A stretch of 64,000 nucleotides of DNA from Amycolatopsis sp. CA-230715 (GTDB lineage Bacteria; Actinomycetota; Actinomycetes; Mycobacteriales; Pseudonocardiaceae): NCBI RefSeq assembly GCF_018736145.1, contig NZ_CP059997.1, positions 7,439,501-7,503,500 on the forward strand, written 5' to 3'. Position numbers and translations under genes: made by a program. Below the pieces are notes generated by a model. The model had not been told where the DNA came from. It did no database searches and saw only the letters and a list, made by a program, of their open reading frames with translations. Positions 32,598-41,094 of this stretch are shown in pieces (within the stretch, counting starts at the first letter, position 1; each line of letters begins with the position of its first letter).

Positions 32598-34630
32598 GTG
32601 AGAACGTCCCGGACGCGGTCGGTGAGCTGCTCGCGCGCTCGAACCGGCTGGGCGCCGACCCCGCGGTGACCAACTACGGCGGCGGCAACACCTCGGTCAA
32701 GGTTTCGGTGACCAGCCCGGCGACCGGCGAGCCGGTGGAACTGCTCTACGTCAAGGGATCCGGCGGCGATCTCGGCACCTTGAAGGCGAAAGGACTCGCG
32801 GTGCTGGAGCGCGAGCGGCTCGTCGCGCTCGATTCCGTCTACAGGGGAGTCTCCCATGAGGACGAGATGGTGCCGCTGTTTTCCTACTGCTCGCACGGCA
32901 CCGGCGGTGCCACGCCGTCGATCGACACCCCGATGCACGGGCTCGTCGAGCTGCCGCACGTGGACCACCTCCACCCGGACTCGGTGATCGCGCTCGCCTG
33001 CGCCGCCGACGGCGAGCGGCTGGTGCGCGAGATCTGGGGCGGCTCGGTGGCCTGGGTGCCGTGGCAGCGCCCGGGGTGGGAGCTGGGCAAGTCGATGGCG
33101 GAGCTGTCCGCGGAACCGGGGGTGATCGGCGCCGTGCTCGGCGGGCACGGGCTGACGACCTGGGGTGCCACCAGCGACGAAGTAGAGCAACGGTCGCTGG
33201 CGATCATCCGCGAGGCGGCCGAGTACCTCGCGCGCGCCTCGGTGGCCGAGCCGTTCGGGCCGGTTATCAGGTCCACTTTGGACACTACGGAACGCCGTGC
33301 TCGCGCGGCGGAGCTGTTCCCGCACCTGCGCGCGATCGCCTCGGTGGACCGGCGCCAGGTCGGGCACTTCACCGACAGCGAGGTGGTGCTCGACTTCCTG
33401 TCGCGGGAGAAGCTAGAACCACTCGTCGCGCTCGGCACCTCGTGTCCTGACCACTTCCTGCGCACCAAGGTCCGCCCGCTGCTGCTCGACACCGCGCCGG
33501 ACGCTCCACTCGAGACGGTGGTCGCCAGGCTCGCCGAACTGCACGCGGCCTACCGGGACGAATACAGCGCTTACTACCACCGCCATGCCACCGCCGACTC
33601 GCCCGCGATGCGCGGCGCGGACCCGGCGATCGTGCTGGTGCCCGGCGTCGGCATGTTCTCCTTCGGCGCCGACAAGCAGACCGCGCGCGTGGCCGGCGAG
33701 TTCTACGTCAACGCGATCAACGTGATGCGCGGCGCCGAAGGCGTGTCGACTTATCAGCCGGTGACCGAGGCGGACAAGTTCGCCGTCGAGTACTGGCAGC
33801 TCGAAGAGAAGAAGCTCAAGCTCCGCCCGGCACCGAAGGCACTCGCGGGCAAGGTCGCGGTGGTGACCGGCGGGGCGTCCGGGATCGGGCTGGCCACCGC
33901 GAAACTGCTGTCCGAGCACGGTGCCAACATCGTCGTCGCCGATCTCGACCAGTCCAAATGCGACGGTGTGGCCGCCGAGCTCGGTGGACCGGACGTGGCT
34001 CGCGGCGTCGCACTGGACGTGACCGACGAGGACGCCGTGACCGCCGGGATCGACGCGGCCGTACTGGCCTTCGGCGGGGTGGACATCGTGGTCAACAACG
34101 CGGGCATCACGCGCGCGGGCACACTGGCCGACACCTCGGTGGCGGACTGGGACCTCCAGTACCGGATCATGACGCGCGGGTCGTTCCTGGTCGCGCGCGC
34201 GGCGGAGCGGGTGCTGCGGGCGCAGCGGCTCGGCGGCGACATCGTCAACATCTGCTCGAAGAACGCCGTGTTCGCGGGACCGGCCAACCTCGCCTACTCC
34301 TCGGCGAAGGCGGCGCAGGCGCACATGGTCCGGCTGCTGGCCGCCGAACTCGGCGACATCGGCGTCCGCGTCAACGGCGTCAACCCGGACGGGGTAGTCA
34401 GGGGATCCGGGATCTTCGCCGGTGGATGGGGTGCTTCGCGCGCGGCGACCTACGGCGTGGACGAGAAGGACCTCGGCAAGTTCTACGCGCAGCGGACCGT
34501 GCTGAAGGTCGAGGTGCTGCCCGAGCACGTCGCGTCGGCGGTGCTGACGCTGACCAACGGGTCGCTGCCGATCACCACCGGCCTGATCATCCCGGTCGAT
34601 TCCGGTGTCCCACAAGCTTTTCTGCGCTAG
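32594..34630 (+). CDS. rhaD: bifunctional rhamnulose-1-phosphate aldolase / lactaldehyde dehydrogenase
   Basis: Fusion of 678 residues. The N-terminal two-thirds (about 1-410) is a class II aldolase/adducin domain with VTNYGGGNTSVK and metal-ligand histidines in LPHVDHLHPDSVIAL. The C-terminal SDR domain (about 415-678) has VVTGGASGIGLATAKL for NAD, NNAG and the catalytic YSSAK. Family members split a 6-deoxyketose-1-phosphate to dihydroxyacetone phosphate and L-lactaldehyde and oxidise the latter to L-lactate. ATGA overlap with permease 2. Strongly supports a deoxysugar pathway. Confidence 0.87.
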   Translation: MSENVPDAVGELLARSNRLGADPAVTNYGGGNTSVKVSVTSPATGEPVELLYVKGSGGDLGTLKAKGLAVLERERLVALDSVYRGVSHEDEMVPLFSYCSHGTGGATPSIDTPMHGLVELPHVDHLHPDSVIALACAADGERLVREIWGGSVAWVPWQRPGWELGKSMAELSAEPGVIGAVLGGHGLTTWGATSDEVEQRSLAIIREAAEYLARASVAEPFGPVIRSTLDTTERRARAAELFPHLRAIASVDRRQVGHFTDSEVVLDFLSREKLEPLVALGTSCPDHFLRTKVRPLLLDTAPDAPLETVVARLAELHAAYRDEYSAYYHRHATADSPAMRGADPAIVLVPGVGMFSFGADKQTARVAGEFYVNAINVMRGAEGVSTYQPVTEADKFAVEYWQLEEKKLKLRPAPKALAGKVAVVTGGASGIGLATAKLLSEHGANIVVADLDQSKCDGVAAELGGPDVARGVALDVTDEDAVTAGIDAAVLAFGGVDIVVNNAGITRAGTLADTSVADWDLQYRIMTRGSFLVARAAERVLRAQRLGGDIVNICSKNAVFAGPANLAYSSAKAAQAHMVRLLAAELGDIGVRVNGVNPDGVVRGSGIFAGGWGASRAATYGVDEKDLGKFYAQRTVLKVEVLPEHVASAVLTLTNGSLPITTGLIIPVDSGVPQAFLR

Positions 34631-34641
34631 GGGAGGAAGTC

Positions 34642-35499
34642 ATGATCGGCATCCACGCACTGGTGTGGGCGGGCGGCTGGAGCGAGCACGAGGCGCGCCG
34701 CGCGATCCGGTCGTCGGCGGAGGCGGGCTACGACCTGATCGAGATCGCCGCGATCGACCCGGCGCTGTTCGACGCGCCGATGACCGCGCGGCTGCTGGCC
34801 GAGCACGGCCTTTCGGTCAGCGCCAGCCTCGGCCTCGACGACGAGACCGACGTGTCGAGCGACGACGAGTCCATTGTGGAGGCGGGGCGGCGGCGCCTGG
34901 AGTCCGCTGTGGACCTGGTCCGCGACCTCGGCGGCAGCTACCTCGGTGGCGTGCTCTTCGGCAAGCTCGGCCGCTACACCGCGCCCGCGACGCCGAGGGG
35001 CAGGGCGAACTCGGTCGAAAGCATCGCGCTGCTGGCCGATCGCGCCGCGTACCACGGGATCACGCTCGGGCTCGAGTTCTGCAACCGCTACGAGACGAAC
35101 GTGCTCAACACGACCGCGCAGACCCTGGACTTCATCGAAGAGGTCGGACGGTCCAATGTGGTCGCCCATCTCGACACCTACCACATGAACATCGAAGAGC
35201 GGTCCTTCCGCGAGGCTGTGCTGGCGGCGTCGGTGGCGGGGAGGCTCGGCTACGTGCACGTGGGGGAGTCGCACCGCGGGCAGCTCGGCACCGGGTCCGT
35301 GCCGTGGGACGAATTCTTCTCCGCGCTCGACGAGGTCGGCTACGACGGCACGGTGACCTTCGAGTCGTTCTCGTCGGAGGTCGTGCACCCGACGTTGTCG
35401 TCCTCGCTGGCCATCTGGCGGAACCTGTGGACCGACGGGATGGAGTTGGCGGTCGGGGCGCGGGAGTTCCTGCGGGCGCGTTATTCGGGAGCGCGCTGA
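34642..35499 (+). CDS. ketose 3-epimerase-like TIM-barrel enzyme
   Basis: 285 residues, AP-endonuclease-2-like TIM barrel of the tagatose/psicose 3-epimerase group. The metal ligands appear in order: Glu in LEFCNRYETN, Asp in HLDTYHMNIEE, His in GYVHVGESHRGQLGTG, Glu in FESFSSEV. Strong GGGAGG ribosome site. Last gene of the operon, where L-rhamnose isomerase would be expected; true RhaI/RhaA enzymes are longer (about 380-430 residues). It may epimerise a ketose at C-3 to feed the kinase, or act as an isomerase; the first is more in line with its family. Confidence 0.8.
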   Translation: MIGIHALVWAGGWSEHEARRAIRSSAEAGYDLIEIAAIDPALFDAPMTARLLAEHGLSVSASLGLDDETDVSSDDESIVEAGRRRLESAVDLVRDLGGSYLGGVLFGKLGRYTAPATPRGRANSVESIALLADRAAYHGITLGLEFCNRYETNVLNTTAQTLDFIEEVGRSNVVAHLDTYHMNIEERSFREAVLAASVAGRLGYVHVGESHRGQLGTGSVPWDEFFSALDEVGYDGTVTFESFSSEVVHPTLSSSLAIWRNLWTDGMELAVGAREFLRARYSGAR

Positions 35500-35523
35500 G
35501 GCGTTCCGTGTGACCATGCCGTC

Positions 35524-36036
35524 ATGACCACCCCCACCACCTGGCACACGCGCGCCGAAACGAGTGCGGACATCCCAGCGGTCCGGGAGATCACGCTCGC
35601 CGCGTTCGAAACGGCCCAAGAAGCCGAGATCCTCGACGCCCTGCGCACCGACCCGTCCTGGATCGACGGTCTGTCCGTGGTCGCGGCGACACCGGACGGC
35701 GAGGTCGCCGGGCACGCGTTGCTCACCCGGTGCCACATCGACGACGTCCCGGCGCTGTGCCTTGGCCCGTGCTCGGTGCCCCCCGCGCACCAGCGGACCG
35801 GCGCGGGCTCGGCGGCAATCCGCGCCGCCCTGTCGGCGGCAGGTGACCGGGGCGAGCACTTCGTCGTGGTGCTCGGGCACCCGGCGTACTACCCGAGGTT
35901 CGGGTTCACCCGCGCGTCTGGTTTCGGGATCAGGCTGTCCGTCGAAGTGCCCGACGACGCGCTGATGGCGCTCAGCCTCGACGGCCACCCCATCCCCGGT
36001 GGGCTCGTGCGCTACGCGAGACCGTTCGGGATTTGA
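35524..36036 (+). CDS. GNAT family N-acetyltransferase
   Basis: 170 residues. The acetyl-CoA pyrophosphate loop is seen as VPPAHQRTGAGSAAIRAAL (Q/RxxGxG/A-like), and the HPAYYPRFGFTRASGFGI segment marks the YhbS-like subgroup. Acceptor unknown. Single gene ending in a hairpin terminator. Confidence 0.85.
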   Translation: MTTPTTWHTRAETSADIPAVREITLAAFETAQEAEILDALRTDPSWIDGLSVVAATPDGEVAGHALLTRCHIDDVPALCLGPCSVPPAHQRTGAGSAAIRAALSAAGDRGEHFVVVLGHPAYYPRFGFTRASGFGIRLSVEVPDDALMALSLDGHPIPGGLVRYARPFGI

Positions 36037-36044
36037 GTCGCGGC

Positions 36045-36082
36045 AGGAGTTCGGCACGGCCTCGCGGCCGTGCCGAACTCCT
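36045..36082. terminator. perfect 17-bp hairpin
   Basis: Arms AGGAGTTCGGCACGGCC / GGCCGTGCCGAACTCCT with a 4-base loop (TCGC), between the convergent GNAT and M1 peptidase genes. Very stable bidirectional terminator. Confidence 0.88.
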
Positions 36083-36106
36083 CACTTGCCTTCGCCGCGG
36101 GTGCGT

Positions 36107-37606
36107 TCAGCGGGTGGTGCTCGGGTGCCGGACGGCGGTGAGCTTCGCGTAGGACTTCGGTTCCCCGGCGGCCGCCATCGTCTGTACGGGGAATCCGTTC
36201 TCCGGCGTCGCGGCGGGTTTGGCCGAGGTGAACAGCCAGGTCTTGAAGAACTTGCCGAGGTTCTTGCCGGACACCCTCTCGGCCAGCGCGGTGAACTGCC
36301 CGACCGCGCCGTTGCCGTAGCGGTTTTCCCGCACCCAGGTGCGCAGGATGGTGAAGAACGCGTCGTCGCCGACGACGCTGCGCAACGCCTGCAGGGTCAT
36401 CGCGCCTCGGGTGTAGACCGGGTTGCTGAGCAGGTTCGGGCCACCGGGGTTGCCCGGCTTGATCTTCCAGTAGTCCTCGTCCTGGTGCGCGTAGGTCCAA
36501 CTGGCCAGCTGCTGCGCGGTGCCCTCGCCTTCGTGCTCGGACCACAGCCACTCGCTGTAGTTCGCGAAGCCCTCGTTCAGCCAGATGTTCGACCAGTCGG
36601 CGGGGGACACGGCGTCACCGAACCACTGGTGCGCGTTCTCGTGGACCACGATGTACATGTTCGAGTCCTTGAGGAACTCCCCGGCGTCGTAAACCGGCCT
36701 GGTCTGGAACTCCTCGGCGTCGTGATCGCTTCCGGTGTACTCGTCGACCACGCCGCCCGCCGCCTCGAACGGGTATTCGCCGAACAGCTCGGACTCGAAG
36801 TCCAGCACCTCGGGGGTGCGCTCCACCGCGGCTCGCGCGGCCGCCAGCAGGCTGGGCTCGGTGCGCAGGTCGTAGGCGGTGACGAAGGGACGACCGTTCG
36901 CGAGGGTCTGGTGGCGGACGTCGTACTTGCCGATGGTCAGCATCTGGTTGTAGGTGGCCTGCGGCTTGCTGCTGCGCCAGTTCCACCTGGTCCAGCCCAG
37001 CCGGCTGCTCTTGTCGGCGAGCACCCCGGTGGAGATCGCGGAGGTGCCGTCCGGTACCGCCACCGAGACCTCGAAGGTGGCTTTGTCGCTCGGGTGGTCG
37101 TTGCACGGGAACCAGGCCGAGGCCAGGTGCGGCTGGGCCACCGAATGCGCGCCGTCCGGGGTGGCGGTCCACACCTTCTTGCCGTCGATCTCCACAGTGG
37201 ACGGCACGCCTTGGTAGCGCACCACCACTGTCACGGGCCGTTTACCCGGCACGCTGTGCTTCGGGGTGACCAGCAGCTTGTTGCCCCGTTTGGTGAACTT
37301 CGCCGGCACGTTGTCCACCAGCACCGAGGAGGCGTTCAGGCCGAAGTCGAAGGAAAACGAGCTCAGCTCGTGCTCGGTGGTGGCCAGGATGGTCGCGGTG
37401 CCCGCCAGGTGGTCGGCACCGGGCTGGTAGGTCAGCCGCAGGTTGTAGTGATCGACCTCGTACCCGGTGTTGCCGTCGTTCGGGAAGTACGGATCGCCGA
37501 TGCTCGGTCTGCCGGGTGTGCCGGCGGCGGAGGCGGTGCCGGTCACCAAGACGGTGGCCGTCGCCGCGGCGACCGCAGCGAGCACGGAACGGGTCCATCG
37601 GGTCAT
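36107..37606 (-). CDS. secreted M1 family metallopeptidase
   Basis: 499 residues. Signal peptide SVLAAVAAATATVLVTGTASA at about 6-27, N-terminal beta-saddle domain, then the zinc site VVHENAHQWFGDAVSPADWSNIWLNEGFANY with the HExxH-x18-E ligands. A GAMEN-like exopeptidase loop is reduced to FEAAGGVVDE. The C-terminal helical domain is short, as in other secreted Streptomyces M1 enzymes of about 480 residues. Releases N-terminal residues from extracellular peptides. ATG 37606 with GGAGGT upstream. Confidence 0.88.
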   Translation of the reverse strand: MTRWTRSVLAAVAAATATVLVTGTASAAGTPGRPSIGDPYFPNDGNTGYEVDHYNLRLTYQPGADHLAGTATILATTEHELSSFSFDFGLNASSVLVDNVPAKFTKRGNKLLVTPKHSVPGKRPVTVVVRYQGVPSTVEIDGKKVWTATPDGAHSVAQPHLASAWFPCNDHPSDKATFEVSVAVPDGTSAISTGVLADKSSRLGWTRWNWRSSKPQATYNQMLTIGKYDVRHQTLANGRPFVTAYDLRTEPSLLAAARAAVERTPEVLDFESELFGEYPFEAAGGVVDEYTGSDHDAEEFQTRPVYDAGEFLKDSNMYIVVHENAHQWFGDAVSPADWSNIWLNEGFANYSEWLWSEHEGEGTAQQLASWTYAHQDEDYWKIKPGNPGGPNLLSNPVYTRGAMTLQALRSVVGDDAFFTILRTWVRENRYGNGAVGQFTALAERVSGKNLGKFFKTWLFTSAKPAATPENGFPVQTMAAAGEPKSYAKLTAVRHPSTTR

Positions 37607-37740
37607 CGGTGACCTCCTGCGACAGGCGAAATGGGCGAAATTGATGATGGGGCGGGGCGGTGCGGCCCGACAGCCACAACCTGTGCAATCCGATCTCCAC
37701 CAAATTGCCCACTTTTTTCGTATTGCATTCCAAGCCGGGA

Positions 37741-37746
37741 TAACTT
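37741..37746 (+). promoter_or_regulatory. possible leaderless -10 for the PucR gene
   Basis: TAACTT lies six bases before the GTG start at 37753, and no ribosome site is present; the TAnnnT position fits a leaderless actinobacterial promoter. Confidence 0.35.
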
Positions 37747-37752
37747 ACGGAT

Positions 37753-39417
37753 GTGGAACGGCTCCTGCTCGCCTCCAACCCGGGTCCGGTGGACGTCGCC
37801 GCCTGCCTGCGGCTCTCCCCTTTCACCTCGGCCAAGGTGCTCACCGGCCAGGACCGGCTGGCCACCCCGGTGTCCTGGACATCGGTGATCGAATGGCCGG
37901 TGGAGGACTTCGTCAGTGCCGGTGACCTGGTGGTTACCACCGGTATGGGGTGCGACGAGCACCGGCTGCGGCGGATGGTCAAGGAGATCGCCGCGGCCGG
38001 GGCGGCGGCGATCTGCTTGTGCGTAGGCGAAGGCGCCCCGTTCGACCGGGTGCCCGAAGGCGTGGTCGCCGAGGCCGAGCGGACAGCCGTGCCGCTGATC
38101 AAGCTGCGCGGGCGGGTCCGGTTCTCCGATGTGTCCCGTGCGGTGGTCCAAGCCATCTACGCGCGGGACGCCGTCTACCCGCGTGACATCCGCGAGCTGC
38201 CACCGGAGTTCACCCGGGCGCTGCTGGAAGAGGACGGTGCGGTCGGGGTGGCGACCGTGCTGGAAAACGCGAGCGGCGCGTCGGCCGTGGTCTTCGACGC
38301 CACCATGACCGTCCGCGGCGCCGGACCGGCTGGGCGGTTCTGGCTCGCCGACGGCGCCAGGGAATCCGCGCTGGTCGCCGCGATGGCGGAGCTGGCCAGC
38401 AGCCGATGGGGCCAGACCACGGCGGCGGAGGTGATGATCGCCCCGCTGGCCGGGGACACCGAGGCGATGGCCGTCCCCGCGGTGGTCCGCGACGGCACGC
38501 TGGGCTGGGTGGTCGCGGTGCGGCACCGCGGCGAGGACGAGGAGCGGGACGCGATCACCCGGCGGGCGGTGCTGCACGCGGGCGTCGCGGTGGCCATCGA
38601 ACTGCTCCGAGGGGTGACCGAAGAGGAGGCGGCCTGGCACGCCAGGACCGAGTTCGTCCTCCAGGTGGCGACGGGCAAGATGCGCTCAGCGCAAGACCTC
38701 GCGACGCGCGCGAGAGTGGTCGGTCTCGCCGAGGACACCCGGTACGCGGTCGGTATCGCGCTGGTGCACAACCCCGGCCCGGCGAACGGACCGGACAGCC
38801 CACCCGTCGGCATGCTCTCGGACCCGACCCGTGCGCTGGCCCGCCAGCTGCGCCGCCGGCTGTCCCACCCGGCCAGCACGGTGGCGGCGCACGGGAACGA
38901 GGTGCTGCTGTGCCTGCACGAGACGGACGCCGACTGGGCACGGGTGCACAAGCTGGCGGCAGGACCGCCCGGATGGCTGACCGTGTCCTTGGGCGCGGCC
39001 GACGCACCGGTCGAGCTGTCCGGGCTGGCACTGGCCACCGAACAGGCCCGGATCGCGCTTTCGGTGACCAGGAGGCTGGACGGGTCCGGTGCCTTCCGCG
39101 AGCCGGACCAGCTGGGCGCCTTCGTCGTGCTGCACGCCCTGCTCCGCGATCCGGCCGCGCTGGACCTGGCGGACCGCGTGCTCGCGCCGCTGCTGGCCGA
39201 AAGCCGCAGCCCCGACCTGCTGCACACGCTCGAGGTCTACCTGATCGAAAACGGCAACATCTCGTCGGCGGCGCGGTGCCTGTACCTCAACCGGCACTCG
39301 CTGATCTACCGGCTGCGCAAGATCGCCCAGCTGACCGGGCGGGACCTCGACCGGCACGACGACCGGCTGCTGCTGGACATCAGCCTGCGGTTGCACCGGC
39401 TGCGCGAGACGGGCTGA
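37753..39417 (+). CDS. PucR family transcriptional regulator
   Basis: 554 residues. The N-terminal PucR domain (about 10-130: LTGQDRLATPVSWTSVIEWPVEDFVSAGDLVVTTG) is followed by a GGDEF-like central domain, and the C-terminal HTH_30 (LLHTLEVYLIENGNISSAARCLYLNRHSLIYRLRKIAQLTG). PucR proteins regulate purine, amino-acid or polyamine catabolism. The permease gene 184 bp downstream is the likely target. Divergent from the M1 peptidase gene. Confidence 0.88.
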   Translation: MERLLLASNPGPVDVAACLRLSPFTSAKVLTGQDRLATPVSWTSVIEWPVEDFVSAGDLVVTTGMGCDEHRLRRMVKEIAAAGAAAICLCVGEGAPFDRVPEGVVAEAERTAVPLIKLRGRVRFSDVSRAVVQAIYARDAVYPRDIRELPPEFTRALLEEDGAVGVATVLENASGASAVVFDATMTVRGAGPAGRFWLADGARESALVAAMAELASSRWGQTTAAEVMIAPLAGDTEAMAVPAVVRDGTLGWVVAVRHRGEDEERDAITRRAVLHAGVAVAIELLRGVTEEEAAWHARTEFVLQVATGKMRSAQDLATRARVVGLAEDTRYAVGIALVHNPGPANGPDSPPVGMLSDPTRALARQLRRRLSHPASTVAAHGNEVLLCLHETDADWARVHKLAAGPPGWLTVSLGAADAPVELSGLALATEQARIALSVTRRLDGSGAFREPDQLGAFVVLHALLRDPAALDLADRVLAPLLAESRSPDLLHTLEVYLIENGNISSAARCLYLNRHSLIYRLRKIAQLTGRDLDRHDDRLLLDISLRLHRLRETG

Positions 39418-39440
39418 CCACCGGGAGCCTCGGCGCACAG

Positions 39441-39472
39441 TGTGTGGGAACGGGGCCTTCGGTTCGCACACA
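39441..39472 (+). terminator. hairpin between PucR and permease genes
   Basis: TGTGTG-g-GAAC / GTTC-g-CACACA, an 11-bp stem with one mismatch and a 10-base loop, 24 bp after the PucR stop. Either a terminator or part of the permease leader. Confidence 0.5.
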
Positions 39473-39600
39473 TCGTCGGTAGCTCCCCGCGTCGGGGCGC
39501 AGCACAGTTGTCGGCCAGAGGCAATCCTCAAGGCGGGTCACCCCGCCGTTCTCACGCGTCCGGAGCCGGTTCCCGCGCGCACACCATTCTGGAGAACTTC

Positions 39601-41082
39601 ATGGCCGAACAGGTATTACTGGCGCCGCCCGGGATACGGGGGCAGATGCTGCGGCGAAAGCCGATGGACCAGTTCGACGGCGGGGAGACCGCCGGTTCCC
39701 AAGCCAAGCTGAAACGGTCGCTGGGCACCTTCCACCTGGCGATGATCGGTATCGGCTGCGTGGTCGGCACCGGCATCTTCTTCACCCTGTCCACCGCGGT
39801 GCCCAAGGCGGGACCGGCGGTGGTCGTCTCGTTCGTCATCGCCGGGATCGCGGCCGCGCTGTCCGCGCTGTGCTACGCCGAGGTCGCTTCCCGCATCCCG
39901 GTGTCCGGATCGACCTACACCTACGCCTACGCCTCGCTCGGCGAGTTCACCGCGGTGGCCATGGGTGCCTGCCTGCTGCTCGAGTACGGAGTGTCCACCG
40001 CCGCGTCGGCCGTCGGCTGGAGCGGGTACCTCGGCAAGTTGTCCGAGGACGTGCTGCACGTCCACCTGCCCTACTGGGCGATGCACGCGCCGTTCACCTC
40101 CGACGGTGACCAGCACGGGATCGTCAACCTGCCCGCGATCGTCCTGGTGTTCCTGTGCGGCGTGCTGCTCGTCCGCGGGGTCACTGAGTCGATGCTCGTC
40201 AACACCATCATGGTGCTGCTCAAGCTCGGCGTACTGGCACTGTTCGGCGTGCTGGCGCTGACCGCGTACCGCGCCGGCAATTTCGCCGACTTCGCCCCGA
40301 TGGGCGTCGCTGGCATCACCGCGGGCAGCGCGTCGATCTTCTTCACCTTCGTCGGCGTCGACGCCGTCTCCACCGCCGGGGAGGAGGCGCGCGACCCGCG
40401 CCGGACCCTGCCGCGCGCCATCCTGATCGCGGTCACCGTGGTGATCGCGATCTACATCCTGGTGGCCGTCGCCGCGATCGGCGCGCAGGAGTGGCAGAAG
40501 TTCGACGGCCAGGAGGCCGGTCTCGCGGTGATCCTGCAGAACCTGACCGGGCAGTCCTGGCCGGGAGAGGTGCTTTCGCTCGGCGCGGTGATCTCGATCT
40601 TCTCGGTCACCCTGGTGACCCTCTACGCCCAGACCAGGATCCTGCTCGCGATGGGCCGCGACGGCATGGTGTCCCGCCGGTTCGCCAAGATCAGTCCGCG
40701 TACCCGCACCCCGGTGTTCAACACCGTGCTGGTGTCGGTGCTCGTGGCGCTGGCTGCGGCGTTCTTCCCGCTGGACGCGCTGGGTGACCTGACGAGCATC
40801 GGCACGCTGTTCGCGTTCATCGTGGTGGCGCTGACGGTGCTGATCCTGCGCCGCCGCGACACCGGCGACCACCCCGCCGCGTTCCGGGTGCCCGGCGGAC
40901 CGGTCATCCCGGTGCTCACCGTGCTGATCTGCGGCTACGTGATCTACGGCCTCGGCTCGGTCACCCAGGTGATCTTCGTCGTCTGGCTGGTGGTGGCACT
41001 GGTCTACTACCTGCTCTGGGCGCGAAGGCACTCCGCGCTGAACACACCGGTGGAAGCCGAGCCGGAACTGGTGACCGACTGA
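39601..41082 (+). CDS. APC family amino-acid permease (CAT type)
   Basis: 493 residues with 12-14 helices; FHLAMIGIGCVVGTGIFFTLS is the conserved helix 1 and FFTFVGVDAVSTAGEEARDPRRTLPRAI is the CAT-family helix 6-7 motif. Cationic or neutral amino-acid uptake. ATG 39601 with GGAG upstream; the open frame extends to 39442 but that stretch contains the hairpin. Likely regulated by the preceding PucR. Confidence 0.87.
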   Translation: MAEQVLLAPPGIRGQMLRRKPMDQFDGGETAGSQAKLKRSLGTFHLAMIGIGCVVGTGIFFTLSTAVPKAGPAVVVSFVIAGIAAALSALCYAEVASRIPVSGSTYTYAYASLGEFTAVAMGACLLLEYGVSTAASAVGWSGYLGKLSEDVLHVHLPYWAMHAPFTSDGDQHGIVNLPAIVLVFLCGVLLVRGVTESMLVNTIMVLLKLGVLALFGVLALTAYRAGNFADFAPMGVAGITAGSASIFFTFVGVDAVSTAGEEARDPRRTLPRAILIAVTVVIAIYILVAVAAIGAQEWQKFDGQEAGLAVILQNLTGQSWPGEVLSLGAVISIFSVTLVTLYAQTRILLAMGRDGMVSRRFAKISPRTRTPVFNTVLVSVLVALAAAFFPLDALGDLTSIGTLFAFIVVALTVLILRRRDTGDHPAAFRVPGGPVIPVLTVLICGYVIYGLGSVTQVIFVVWLVVALVYYLLWARRHSALNTPVEAEPELVTD

Positions 41083-41094
41083 AACGGGTCGTGT

